From assembly GCA_014529385.2 (NCBI GenBank), contig CM043942.1, positions 55,380,393 through 55,444,392 of the forward strand: a DNA stretch of 64,000 nt, read 5' to 3'. Of this stretch, positions 29,831 through 42,399 are shown piece by piece. Below the pieces are notes generated by a model. The model did not search any database. It was given only the letters and a program-made list of their open reading frames with translations, and was not told where the DNA came from. Position numbers and translations under genes: made by a program. Within the stretch, counting starts at the first letter, position 1. Each line of letters starts with the position of its first letter. Source of the stretch: Adiantum capillus-veneris (lineage: Eukaryota; Streptophyta; Polypodiopsida; Polypodiales; Pteridaceae).

Positions 29831-32800
29831 GATCTTGAGTAAAAGACTTCACAATCAGCTCACATACATCATGTTCTCCTCTAAGAAAATCTAGGCAAAG
29901 GAAATACCTCAACTCTATTTGAGCTCATTTTTCATGGGAAAGTTCCTTCAATTTACAACCTCAAAACCTATCAATATAGATTTCAGATTTATCCTTCAAT
30001 GTAATCAAAACCACAAAATCAAACATTGTGTATATGTAACCTGGCTTTATTAGTTATTGTCAAAAGCCCTTTTATCAACAACTCAATTATTAAATTACCT
30101 AGATTATGAATTATTAGGCAACTTAGAAAACAATAGCCTCTTTTTACCTTGAAACCATAGAGTTTACACTTGCATCATGAGAAACCTTCAAGATGCATGA
30201 GTATAGGCTGTTTACAAATCATTTGCCCAGCTTGTGCATATGGTGGAGGCAAGAGGCAAAAAGGGGATGGCTAAAAGAGGGGCATATGAGAGGTTGCTCA
30301 ATCAAGAGAATATATCCAAGTATCAGTGGGAGTTGAGCATTGGACATAGTTTAAAAATTTGACGTGATAGATTAGTGTGGTTAAGGAGGACGGGTTAATG
30401 TCCCATTCATGATTTGACAACACTAATCCTAATTAATATAGAAAATGCTTAAGAACACAAAATGACAAAAATTGGTCAAGTTCTCAATGTAGCATCAAGT
30501 TACATTTTCTGTGAGCATAGAAATGAGCTCAATATATAGGAGAAGAAGTGGTAGGTTGAGTGACATCATCAATGAGGTGTGAGAGATCATTCAAATTAGC
30601 CAAAGAGGAGAGTACAAGTTGAAAACTCATGTACACCTTTTTGGGGCTGTTTTTGGCCTATCTATTGGCTCCATTATGCAGTGGAAAGGTGCTAGAAAGG
30701 TCCATGGGTCATGCATACATATGTGGGAATCATTTTGGATATGTAATCATGCATGTGGACTAAGGGAGAGTTTACTAGGGGCATAAGTTAGGTTTGCCCC
30801 ATCATGAAGCTTTAATGCATAAAACGCTAATCACAACTAGTGAGAAATGAGGTGGAAGGCCTCATGGTGTGTAAACCACACCCTACCATCCCATAAGGAA
30901 TTAGACACATTACATTGTAAACAATCTGATCTCTCATGTTCAATAGGATCTCAAGAAGGTGCCTCCTCATAAATGTTATACACCTAAAGAATTTTAGTTG
31001 GATCAATATACTTGCTCATCATTAGATTGAGCTAATCATTTTCAACTATTGCAATAGGAATGGAAGACAAAGATGAATTTTGAAAGAAGAGACCAACTTT
31101 ACTTCAATGTTTTTCAACTCTTGGGTCTGTTCTATCTTGCTTGTATTGCTTTGCATTCTCGGGGAGAAAAAAGCTACGCGTATAAAATCTTGTCATCATT
31201 TGGTTATGCAATCAACAAACATTAGAAGCAGATGCTATGTGCACATGCATGCAAAGTAGAATCAAGAAAATGGATAAGTAGGGCATTTAGGCATCTTTGC
31301 ACATGTAGATTTATATTTGTGATAACAGGACAAGCCACAAATTTCCTATTATATGGTAGTTTGCAATTGTTTCCCTTCCATCAAACAGCTTGCACTTGTC
31401 TAAAATCTCAAGCAACAGATGTAGCCCTCCTATGTGCATGTGTAAGGCCATCGCTTTCTTAAAATGATGATGATGGTCAAGAGGACCCGCATTTCCTCAC
31501 ACTGCAAGGGTCATAGCTATCTATTGTTTTTTTCCCGTCTCTCTCCACCATGATCACCAGCACACCCACAACGTAGAGAAAAACCAGGTTATGTGTGTGC
31601 CAGTCCTAAGGTGATATCATGTGGAAAATGGGGCGCAAAGCAGTGCGAGTGCTACTGGGTAGGCAACTGGAGTCAAAGGAGAGTTGGTAGAAAGGAAGAG
31701 AGAGCGAGAGATATATATAGAGGCAATTCTTTTTCTTTTGCATGAGTGCTTAGCGAACCTTTTTTTAAAAACTGATAGTCATTGTCTTTGGGATAACGGC
31801 TGAGCAAAAGGTTGGCATGCCCTAATTTTAGCAGGCTACGAACTCACGAGCTCAAACCGCTCTTTGTTGTTGTCAATTTCTTGCCTACCACCACAACGTT
31901 TTTATTTGCATGGGTGGAATGGGTGGTGGGCTACATGGGTATGTGCAGAGTCCCATGCACATTGTCCGGCTATTGCCGCTATTGTGTTGAGGACTATGGA
32001 GCTAACAAAAACCACCGCCGAATAAGGCCCACCCTACTATCACCATCAAACAATAAAGATGTCCATTGTGGGGTGGTCAAAGAGTGCATTGGTTTGATGC
32101 TACTGCAACCTTGGTAATGGTGGCCCCTTACCTTACTAGAGCACGGTAATACTGGCCCCTTAGTCTATTACTCCATCATGCCTACTCCGCTTCATATGTT
32201 GAGTTTGCCGAGTGATGGGTTTTAGCAAGATGCCACACAGGTCCTTCAAATTTTGAGACTTTGTAGTCACTTGGGGTTGTTTCCCATATCCATTAGATCT
32301 TTAATGAAACTCATTCAAAAAAATTCTTGAGGTCTCTTAGGATTGTGTCTACAATGTTGAATTTTCTCCAATTCTTCTTCTATCCATCCTTCTTCTTACA
32401 TCTCACCATGCCTTCTTTTTCTACTTCTCTTGGGAGCCAAGGTAAGGATTAACTAAGCCTCCTTTGGTATGAAGAACTTATTCTTGTACTATACGCATCC
32501 TCAATCTAACGACGTATTCTTCTTAATCATATCTAGCCTCATGTCCATCTTACCACTGTTTTAACAAGCTATATCAATATCTATCGAGCGCTAACTGAGG
32601 TATTAGCAATAATTAGATTTTACTCAATATATAAAATATCATAATTTTTATATCCTATTAGGATATCTTTCACTGATTACAAATTAATGAAGGATTAAAC
32701 ATTGAGGCATCCAAAGATTTACAAGAAACAGGTAACATGAAAGAGGAATAAAACAAAAATATTTAAATTAACCAAAAAATAATTATGTAAGTGCACTCAG

Positions 32801-32882
32801 CTCTAGTGCATAATTGTATCCTCGTTCAAATGCCAATTTTCAGATCTCTTTGATCGATTGTTAACAAGAGCGTAGTCTTGTT
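29831..32882. other. Gene-free stretch, nothing recognised
   Basis: About 3 kb of AT-rich DNA without a convincing ORF, RNA gene or repeat partner within the window. The ORFs at 31232-31462 and 31812-32117 look random and match no family I know. Confidence 0.55.
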
Positions 32883-32894
32883 GCTTTGATACCA
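32883..32894 (-). other. Possible tRNA-Met primer site of a minus-strand LTR remnant
   Basis: GCTTTGATACCA is one base different from the reverse complement of the standard initiator-Met primer site. One base later a TGTTGTAG sequence follows, as the end of a minus-strand 5' LTR would. No second LTR copy and no coding part were found, so this is a weak call. Confidence 0.3.
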
Positions 32895-33261
32895 CTGTTG
32901 TAGTCAAGTGCACAGAGGGCCTGCAAAATACACAAATAGCATGTTGCAGACAATTAAATCAACATATCTGCATACTTGGCAAAATGCACATATGTACAAT
33001 TGAGAAATAGTACAGGATTTAAGAGAGAGAGAGAAGGAAATAGAGTAGGAGAGCACATGCAGGCGCATCTTCGATAGCGGAGTGCTACACAGGCACGTTG
33101 AGAGAGGAGATGTGAGAAGAGAAAAGAAGGACACAGACATTGGGTGCAATCCCCCCCGGTGCAAGAGTGAGCATTTTCCTCTTGCACATATTTACTTACA
33201 AATTTCTTGAATGCTTAAAATGATTACAAATTGTCTGCCGAGACATAAAGTGACCATAGCT

Positions 33262-33382
33262 CATAAAGAGCACTTTAATAATGAAATATCCATAAACTTG
33301 CTATCCTTTTGCATAGTCCATAATTCACTTATTCTTTTGCCACCTGCAATAAATAATTATCTATCAATTTTCATTACATAGC
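33262..33382. repeat. Dispersed repeat, copy 2
   Basis: Partner of 27105-27235 in direct orientation, with a small deletion in the middle and scattered substitutions. Confidence 0.8.
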
Positions 33383-34640
33383 CCACATTCTATTTGATAT
33401 TTTTCCACATATGGTGTATATCACTTTTCATCATATATTGCCACCTTTCATTAAGAGCCTATATAAGGCCACCATGCTTAACTTGTAATTCTCTCTCATT
33501 TTGATCAATCAAGCAAGTTTATTTCCTTTTACATTTATATTTTCTCTAACACTTATTGCTAATTTCTATGATGAATCTTTTTATTATGATGAATGCCTCG
33601 TTGGTCTATCCACTATAAGAATTTTAATTACTACTAAATTAAACCATATCACATAAGGTGATTTGGAATAATCGATAACAATCTCGTAAGTATTTCATTA
33701 CCCAACATACTCAAATTTTGTGTCAAACAAGTGATAAATGTATTATATCTTATGCTTTTCCTTGGCCACAAGTACACAAATTTGCTAATTTAGGCAGTGT
33801 ACAAGCGTCAACATGGTGTCAATTCACCAATTTAAGAAACACCAAATTATTTAGTGCAAATCTACTAGTTTAGGTAATGCTAGTGCAAATTGCCAATTAG
33901 ATAGTACAACCATAAATATAGATCCACCAATTTAGATAGCATTAGTGTAGATTCGTCATTTTACACAGTACGACCATAAATGTAGGTTCAATAGTTTAAG
34001 TAACGTAAATGTAGATCTATCAGTTTTGGCATCTCAAAATAATGGCACCTTCCACAAACTTTGCTACTCTGATCTGCACCTACCCTAAACTTCCTTTTGC
34101 AAAGCTGATCTCGGAAAAAAAATCAAGAATAACAAAAATGGACATGAAATAGGTTGTTTTACAGGTCAAAACAAATCAGTAAAAATTTACAACTATCTAC
34201 CCTCAACCCACAGGCAATCTGCCAAACATACAATAAAATCGATGCTAAATTTGGAAAAACTTTCAGCAAGAAAGTTGTAGACCATGACATTTGCAGCAAG
34301 GACTATGGAACCAAGCTAAAAATTGATCTTGTACTTAGTCAAATTTTAGCTACAAGATAATTTTGATAATTTTATAGCTTCGTCCTATTCTCCTCCACGA
34401 CATTGCAATGATACAAGACCTTCACTCCAACTACAATACCACTTGAAGAGTGCACAATGTGTGTGGAGTGCAAGGGAGGAGAATATCAGACATGAGCACA
34501 ATGTGGTTGGAGCTCTCGGCGAGGATTTGGAATTACTTTATAACTCCTTATTGTTCTATATGATTAAAAGAATAGATAAGGTTAGTATGGTCAATGTGAT
34601 GGGTGTCCGGCCAAATGGCTTGAACCTTAACACTTGCAAA
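33383..34640. other. Gene-free stretch with degenerate tandem repeat
   Basis: From about 33770 to 34035 a unit of 35-45 bases recurs, built on AATTTAGGTAGCATTAGTG-like and AAATCTACCA-like segments. It is the reverse orientation of the repeat near 27931-28175. No gene seen. Confidence 0.5.
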
Positions 34641-34983
34641 TGTTAATTAAGTGCTAGAGGATATGCTAAGAAGCTACATTAGCGTGAAACAATTCAATTG
34701 GGAAGATTACCTCTCTAGTTTGGAGTTTGCTTAATATGATGCAAAGCATATTACGATTAAGTTTAATCCCTTCATGCTTATGAACGATTTTCAGCCTCTA
34801 TCACCAATTATGGTGGGGTTGGTTAATGATGAGGCATTTCAACAAGTCAAGGACTTTGTCCATAATCATATGGATATATTGAATATTTCTCGTCGTAAGA
34901 TAGACACAAGAACTCTGCTAATGAGACATATCAACAAGTCACTTTCACAAAAACTTCAAAAGAGGTATTCTTGCGTGTTCTAG
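34641..34983 (+). pseudogene. Ty3/gypsy integrase C-terminal scrap
   Basis: Read in one frame, this gives VLEDMLRSYI, NWEDYLSSLEFA, a stop, YDAKHITIKFNPFMLM and QPLSPI. This is the segment after the catalytic glutamate of a Ty3/gypsy integrase (usual form: LedmLRs...W...L...EFAYN...PF...G..P). Neither the core nor any other pol domain is nearby. Confidence 0.75.
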
Positions 34984-35815
34984 CAACTTTAGAAAGTCGA
35001 ATGTTGATTATTTGTTTAGTTACCTCTTGTGGGACGTTTGTCTAACGTCACTCCTATCTTATTGCAGATTTAGCGAGAACCACGAATAATTGTCAATCCA
35101 TGGGATGAAGATGACTCGACTAGTGCATGGAGGCTACAAGAGGGTGTCAATCTCTTGGAAAACAACTAACAACTTGCATCTAACTTAAGCTACACTCAAA
35201 TGACCGAAATCACCAAGAGCCAATTGCTCATCGGCAAACAATTCACATCCATTACAGCATCAAATGAAATCCAAACGTAACGAAACTTTTAGGACAAGTC
35301 TATAAGACCTATGCACACATGCTTATGGTCTCAAATCCCACTTTCGATGAAGTGCAAAAAACGTGATTATTAACAATAGTGAGATTTTGACCTAGTCATT
35401 TTCGACCCAGAATGCATCTAAATGCTTAGCAATAATGCCCCAATACGCCGCCTATACTTAGTTATTGATTTAAGAGTGTAAATTCCTAGTTATGATGAAA
35501 TTAGGCCGCGGATCAGCGACGCCAAAAGCTACGAAATACTGTGAAATGCTTACGCCAATGCGTAGAGCTCTCACCTGCCATTGCAACGCAACATACGCGA
35601 CTGCAATGTGACAACCGGGGAGGGAGTAGGAAGCGAGAGAGTGCAAGAAGTGAGCACCGTTAGCTCACGCTGTGTATTTCTTATCCAAAAGCTTATAAAA
35701 ATATTACAAAAGTTGGCTTTTATATTTTAGCCAAGGTTTTTGGTGGTCAAAACTAATAATCTAGGAAGCTTGTAGCCCCGGCTCATCAATTACAAAGTTA
35801 TCTGTGAAGTAGGAG
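34984..35815. other. Gene-free stretch, nothing recognised
   Basis: About 830 bases without a credible gene. It separates the integrase scrap from the minus-strand ORF series that starts at 35816. Confidence 0.55.
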
Positions 35816-37089
35816 TTACAATATTCTCAATTTATCAAAATAATAAATGTTTTTACAATGATGAGAGCTCCAAAAAATGTTGTCCGAGCTAGCTTTTAAT
35901 GTCTGAGTGAGCTTGCTGCTAACATTCCCCCCCTCCTCGCCTGTGTTGTCCCTTGACACAGCTTTATGGGCTGAGGTAGTCTTCAGGCTTACGAGACTGG
36001 CAAGGCGGTCTTTGAGTTCTTGTAAAGCTTTCTCGTATTTGAGGCATCGCTCTTTTTCTAGGACTTGCAAAAACTTCATGGTGATCTTATTTTTTAGTTC
36101 TATGGCAAAGTAGCCGACGAACCTGGATGTCAGGTTATTGATTACTGGTCCAAAAATTTTAGTCCGCCATGTAAAAAATCCTGTATAGAAGGCTTCTTCA
36201 AAGGCGAGTATATTGCTTGACGGCAGGAACATACACCTTGCGTAGAAGCCGTAGAGAACCTCCTCTGAAGGTTGTCCGCTCAAATCATAGCAGAGTCCCT
36301 GGTTGCCTTCAAGAAATGACATCCATGGTGCTATTTTTCTTGAACAAATAAGCTAGGAGACGCTTGCGTCTACCAAGTAATTTCCATAACCCTATTTGAG
36401 ATGAATAGTCCCTAGGGTGTAATTCCAAATGAGAAGTAAGCTTCGAAACTTGGTAGGTTGAGTAGTAAATATGAGCCTGCCTGCTCCGGCTTATGAAATG
36501 CTTGAATACATGTGAGCAGCATTTTGCAAATTTTATACAGCATGGCACAGGAGAGGTCCGATACACTCTTGAAAAATTTTATGACATTCGTGAGGATTTT
36601 CACCATGTACTCCTCTGTGCTGACTTGAACCTACTCTGGAGCTAGCAGTTTGGGGTAGTTTAGCTAGGTTGGTCTTTTATTTGTTAGTGCTTCGTGTGCT
36701 TGCCAAGTCCTTACTCTTGGTACAGGACAAAAATTAGGGTCTTTTTGAAGGTTTGTACGTGCTCTTGTGAACAGAATCAGATATCCCGGATTCTTGTTCA
36801 ACCAGCTCTTTCGCCACTTTGGGTGGTCATTGTCTGCACCTTCTTGCTGCATCTCTTTAAACAGTCTCTCTTTCACCTGTAGTAGCAGATCTACTTTGAT
36901 CAAAGGGTATGGCAGTACTTGTTGATGCCATTGTACATTTATTTGGTTGGGAGTGAGTTGAGTGACATTGATAGAATGAAGAACTCTCAACTCCCAATCC
37001 ATAGCTGCTTTTCACTCTACATCTACCTCGTTGATCATCTTTTATTTTAATGCGTCCTCTTCAACTTTAGATAGATTTACTATTGGCGC
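35816..37089 (-). pseudogene. C-terminal part of an unrecognised minus-strand gene, split by element 1
   Basis: Three minus-strand ORF pieces (37002-36664, 36606-36309 and 36322-35816) contain WELRVLHSINVTQLTPNQINVQ, WRKSWLNKNPGYLILF and NPGEEVLYGFYARCMF-like sequence. The last piece ends in a helical, Lys/Glu-rich region. I do not recognise the family. At the element 1 insertion point the frame runs on from the piece at 52730-53160 (QQV then PIVNLSKVEED), so both belong to one former reading frame. Stops near 37040 and 37010 and frame changes make it inactive. It might be a host gene or an ORF of another mobile element. Confidence 0.5.
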
Positions 37090-38253
37090 TGTCGTGCAGC
37101 TCCACTCATGTGCAAAGAAAGATGCCAAAAAAATGCACATTAAGTTTGTTTGAAGCTTATATGTTTAATGAACAATGATTAAGGGTTGGTTGCAAGTCGA
37201 GTTCAAATGCGGTTGAAAGGGCCAAAACATGCCTTAATGATGCTAAAAAGTGTTATGCTTGAAGTGAACACAGATGGGGTATTGTGCTCTTAAAATGCAG
37301 TGCTCGATGTGCTCTATCGGCCTGTCTTTACGGCTCGTCGATTGGAGCTACGATGAAGAAGTTATGGCAATTTAAAGTTCAAGTCGATTGCAGATCCGTG
37401 CCGGATTGGGCAATAGCAGCAGCCGGAAGAATAAAAATGAAATGAATGCATCGGGCTGAGGTGCTCACTTTGTGGAGGACCCATTAGCGACGTCGCTAAT
37501 GGGTGCCTAGCTAGCTTTAGCAAGAGGGGACATGCATCCATAAAAAGAACAAACGTGTGGTTTGTTGGGATTTTTTCACCTCATCATCGGAAGGGCTCCT
37601 CCTCCTCCTAAGCTCCATACCCTTAAGCTCTTGATAATTCCAAAGCACCTAATCTCCTCCTCATAAGCGGGGATATTCTTAAGCTTCTCCTCCAAATCAT
37701 CCAGCTTGCTTAATCCTCGTAAGCTTAAACCCCTTCATAAGCCATAATCCAAAGCTCTTAAGCTATCAAGAGCGGAGTTAACCCTCAAGCTTAAGTTTTT
37801 TTTTAACCTCTCTTAATCTAATCTATCACCATAAGCTAAACCTAATCGAGTTTCTATCTCCTAAACCGAGCCTAATCTTCTAAGCTTTCATTACCCGAGT
37901 CGTAAGCTCTCTTAAGCCGTCTTAAACCTTCCCTAAGCCTCATTAGCCATTCGAAATCTGCTCGAAACTTATTAACCATTCGAATCGAGAAGCATAAGGC
38001 AAAGTAAGCAGAATTTCATCAATTTCTTGTTTAAGCACTTGATTTAAGCCAGATTTTTCCTTGTAAGAGCATTTAATCTTCCATTAGGGATTGATTAGTC
38101 AGGGATTTTGTTGATTAACTGGAAATTAGACGAACTGCTTGTTTTGAATACTGTTGTGGGTAATTGCATCTGCTACACCTTGTTTCCCGCACCTCTCACA
38201 GCCAAGGGCCCGGTGCCTTCTCGGCTCACCTTTCGCACAATTATCCCTCGACA
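37090..38253 (+). repeat. 5' LTR of element 1
   Basis: 1164 bases, rich in CTTAAGC/TAAGCTT-like segments from 37610 on. It is longer than the 3' copy by several small indels. The primer site downstream (TTCTTGGTGAACCC) is not one I can assign to a tRNA. Confidence 0.9.
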
Positions 38254-38307
38254 TTCTTGGTGAACCCAACGCGAAACGAGCCGGGGTGAGCAGTGTGGTG
38301 AAGAAGG

Positions 38308-41170
38308 ATGTCAACACCGCAAGAGGCTGCCATGCAGCAAATGATGTAGTAGTTTGTTGCTTACATGCAACAACAACAGGCTGCCCAACAGCTACAATTT
38401 GCAAGAGAGGATCCGTAAAGCTCGGCACACAGTTACCGAGAAATTGCATCGATTTGAAGGCCGGGATATTAGCAAATTCTGCAATATCTATGAACAGGCA
38501 ATGGAAGAGAATGGAATTGATGATCAGAACGCAGTAGAAGGGTTCCATTTGATTGCTGAGCCGAAACTTAGGAGTTGAATTAAAGAAATTCAGGTGCTTC
38601 AAGGTCCGAATTGGCACGATTTCAAGAAGGCCCTTCAAGAGGAATACTTCCTAGAGGATTCTCAAAGAGTAACCAGGCAAAGTTTCATGAAGTGGGTGTA
38701 GAAGAAGAACAAAAATTTGTCTGCACGAGAGTTATTACGGGAATTTGAGAAGAAATTCGAGCAATTGTCCTCGACAGAGCAACGTTCAATGATGGATCAG
38801 TAGGTTGAGCTGTTCATCCAGGCTGCTGATCCTTGACTTCAGAAGAGTTTAGTGCAGTTGCTAGAGGATCCAAGTGGAGAATTGGGCTTAACATCCGACT
38901 GGAAGGTAGTCACAGAAGCAGTCAACATGATCATGAAACGACAGATAAGAGTCGACAAGATGATCGTGGATGACATCATGGATGTTGCGGAGGAGGAACC
39001 TAAAGAGAAAACAACCTCGGCAATACCCAGAGTGGAGGAGCCAGTTCTTGACAAATTGATAAAAGGTATTCAAGAATTGAATTTGAATTTTAAAGCTGTT
39101 AAATTTGATGGTCTAGCTGCAAAGGGGTCTACATCGAAGCCTAGGCAGCAGCCACCACGCAAAGGCTGGGACTAATGCATGTGGTGTGACAGTGAAGACC
39201 ACAAGTATGTTAACACTAGAATGGTAACATGACACTTTTATGTCCTTGGACACTTTTGTGTCCTGTTAAGTGACCATTTTGCTTGAATTATTTGAAGAGT
39301 ATGAAAATGAATTTTTAGGTGCTATATATCCACAAAGTTGCCTTATGATCTGAAAAAAACTTAGCATTTTTTTTTTAGTATCGATCTCAACATTAACCTT
39401 ACTCTTGCACAACATTTTTGAACCTAAACTGTGTGAAAAAACGGGTCCTGTTTTTGGCTTTTTTTTTTCAATTTTTGGCAACTATACCACTCTAAACTTC
39501 ATGTTTGTGAGGTTTAGATGGCTAGAGGTTAGGCCTTCATAGTTCTCAACATGTTTTGATGCTTGTAGGGAGAGCTAAGTGTTAAAATTGAAAGTTATGA
39601 CCAATTTACAAGAATTGCATAATCTTGTTTTTTGGCCAAAAATAGCACTTTTACGATTTTTTTGGTGGCTTTCTTGATATTCAAATTCAATTTTGATTGT
39701 GTAAGTGTAATGTATGACATAAAGCTAATCTTCCTTGAGCTTTGGGGGACCTAATATGCTATATAGCATAGTATATGATGATGGTTGAGTTTTTTGATTG
39801 CTGAAGAATACGATACATTTAAGAGTAGCAAGTATAACTTTCTCAATATTGCTAGTTTCTTAGGCCAATTGTGTGTATTTTGTAGGTAGTAACCATATCT
39901 AATCATAGAATACAAACTTGGCTAGATATTGAGTAGTTTCTATGGATTTCTAGAGGTCATAATGCTAAACCCAGTTTTTTCATGTTTGCTGTATTTAGCA
40001 CTTTATCATTGCCCCCAAGGTTCCAATTGTAAGAGATCCATTATCCTTTTGACATGCTCCATGGCTCCTTTTGAATCCAGAGGCCCAAAGGGAACTAAGA
40101 AAACATGTATATAGTATTTGTATTGAGCGTGACTATAGAAACTTTGATGATAGGTCCGCAGAATGGCAAAAATGCAACTTTTTTGTACTTTTTTTTTTTG
40201 CCCAAAAAAAAAATAGTGAGGTAAAAGCAACCATATGTTTTGGTCACCAACCCATTGAAGTTAATGGGGCATTTTATCTCATGTCCTACAAAAATCTCCA
40301 CTCTTATTTATATGCAATCAACCGTAAGAAATTGCTGTTTTGGGCAAAATGCACTGGTCCATCAACTTTGGAGGCTTGTAGTGACCAAGGGATGAGAAAA
40401 ATTACAAGCTTCTCATTTTTTCCATATGTAGTAGTTATTGAACTATAAGCTCATGAAAGGATTTTTCAAAATGAGTGGATCTACTATGGTTTTGGAAAAT
40501 TTTCCCAAAACCCTGAAACGACACTTTTATGTTCTGTTAGGTTACCATTCTAGTGTTAAGGAATGTGATGATTTTGACGAAGCATATAAAAAAAATGTGG
40601 TGTTCTGGAAGGACAAGAAGATACACCTTAGGGCAACAAGCGAGATGCTCCACCTGAACTTTGGTAGGGGCGGCATGAAGAAGATAGTTGATGAGATTCA
40701 ACATAATGTTGCTCTTGTGGAGGCAGCTACATATGGGCTGCAAGTCTACAGGAAGGGTGATGAAGATGGTGCAGGTACCAAGGGTCAATTATGGCCTTAT
40801 GCTTTGAAGACAACAAAAACTGGACAGGTAACTTATGGGAAGCTGCGGCAAGTAGGGAATTCAATTTGAGAAACCATAGGGTGGACTGATCCAATGGATT
40901 CCCTCTCGGTGTATGCGTTCATTGCGAAGTCTCAAGCTAATGAGGCTATGGTGGAGGAAAAGCGGAAAAGAGATGAAGAATCTTCTGGGACATCGAAGAG
41001 GACAACGAGGTTCAACAGCAAGAAAGAAGAAAGTCCTGCTCCAAATCCCGCTCCTGAAGTGGTGATGGAGGAGGCACCTAAGGACAAAAAGCAAAGAAAA
41101 CCCAGGGGACCCTCTTATAAGTTCAAGTCTGACATTGAATATAGCTACGGATTTAAAGAAAGTCTTTGAA
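38308..41170 (+). pseudogene. Gag of gypsy element 1, split by a TIR element
   Basis: Gag starts at ATG 38308 with a Gln-rich region that contains two consecutive TAG codons where CAG is expected. The gag core (KLHRFEGRDISKF, GPNWHDFKKALQEEYF, ELLREFEKKFEQL) runs to about 38830, with further stops. The zinc knuckle starts CMWCDSEDHKY at 39177-39209 and is cut by the TTAA-flanked insert. Its last Cys (ECDDFDEA) lies at 40560. Downstream are LHLNFGRGGMKK and a Lys/Pro-rich linker. CxWCD-type knuckles of this kind occur in Ty3 elements of seed-free plants and other eukaryotes. It is inactive. Confidence 0.8.
39214..40555. mobile_element. TTAA-flanked TIR element, piggyBac-like, non-autonomous
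   Basis: A 1342-base insert with 15-base perfect terminal inverted repeats, CACTAGAATGGTAAC at 39214-39228 and its reverse complement at 40541-40555. It is flanked by TTAA at 39210-39213 and 40556-40559. Removing it with one TTAA rejoins the gag zinc knuckle in frame. Subterminal direct repeats containing GACACTTTTRTGT lie at 39231, 39249 and 40520. No transposase ORF is present. A TTAA duplication with a CNCTAGAA-type end is the hallmark of piggyBac. A CACTA element would give a 3-bp duplication, which also fits part of the ambiguous flank (TTA or TAA). Confidence 0.75.
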
Positions 41171-42399
41171 GAGCGAATTTTGAATAGCAAGGTGGAGCTC
41201 ACATTGAGTGATATATTGGGGATTGCCAAACGTGAGTTTCATGAGGAGATAATAGATATCATCAAAAGGAAGCGGCAGATACCAAGTGAACAAGAGCCGG
41301 AGTTAGTGAAGAGCCAGGCGGTACACCACATTGAAGCAATTCTAGACGACTATGAAGAGTATTTGGCGAATCTTGAAGAAGAAGAAGAGTCGAGGTCTGT
41401 GGTGGTGTCAAATCCAACCGTACCTGAGGTAAGGCATGTTCATTTCAATGAAGATGAAGATAGTGAAAGCATACCAAGGAGTCACTTTTCAAGGACTCAT
41501 TGGGCAAGAGCAACAACCGTAATTGTTGTAAAGCTAGGCGACATCGAAGAACCGGTCTTAGCACTCATAGATCATGGATCGGAGATCAATTTGATGGCTA
41601 AAAGCTTGCAATGGCCTATTGATGTGGACCATGGTTGGCGGATTTGAGCTGCCAATATGCTTCCAGGCGACCTCTATGGTGCATGTGCCAATGTTAAAGT
41701 AACTGTAGGGGATGTCTGTGATGAGCAAAACTTCTTTATACAGGAGCATTCCTCTTATCCTTTAATTATGGGGCAACCATACATTACGGCTGTGCGAATG
41801 GAAACCAAAGTGCTGGATGATGGCTCGGCCTATGCCAGGGTTCGGAGCCGTGATGGTAAGAAAGCAGTGGAATTCTTGACTGTATGTGTTGACCATGCTA
41901 GGAATAAGGACAGTCTACGTGATCATCCAATGCCAGAGATACACAAGGAGTTTAGAGAACACAGGTTTGCACATGATTTTCTCGGAGTGCCATTATAAAG
42001 CGGGACTATGGTGGTACAAGTGAGGAGAAGTTCTCGCAAAGAGAAGCTTTCTCTTCGGGGTTTTGGGGGTTAACATCTGAAGGTTCAGTCTCTTTCAGAA
42101 AATTTAATGAAAAACAATATGTTTTAGGTATTCAAAATGAATTGCAAGGTTGTGATGTGCTTGAATCTGATGATGTGATTTCAGGAGTCTTTGAAGAGGT
42201 ATCTTATGAAGATACTATGTCAGTGCTTGAAGAGATCAGGCAAAACAGGTTACAAAGTGGAACTGAAGTAGTCAAGGTCCATTCAATGGACATGTATGAT
42301 GAGTTAAGTTTATATGAAGCACTTATGCATATTGAAGATGATTCAAGTGAAACTGTTGAAGCGTAAGTAGAGACCAAATACAAGACTGTTGCAAACAAA
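41171..42399 (+). pseudogene. Protease region of gypsy element 1
   Basis: Retropepsin with the active-site motif LALIDHGSEINLM (Asp present, HGS in place of the usual SGS/TGA) and the C-terminal LIMGQPYI (41756-41785). A TGA at 41645-41647 interrupts the domain between WPIDVDHGWRI and AANMLPGDL. The upstream part (EFHEEIIDIIKRKRQI) is the gag-protease linker. The stretch from 42001 to 42399 is the linker to RT with an acidic ORF at 42142-42366. Confidence 0.8.

Noticed and set aside
31812-32117. 101-residue ORF as a small gene
   Set aside because: No recognisable domain, atypical composition, no supporting context; it looks like a chance ORF.
40071-40448. 125-residue ORF inside the TTAA element as a transposase
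   Set aside because: No DDE/DDD motif or family likeness, and the length is far below a piggyBac transposase.
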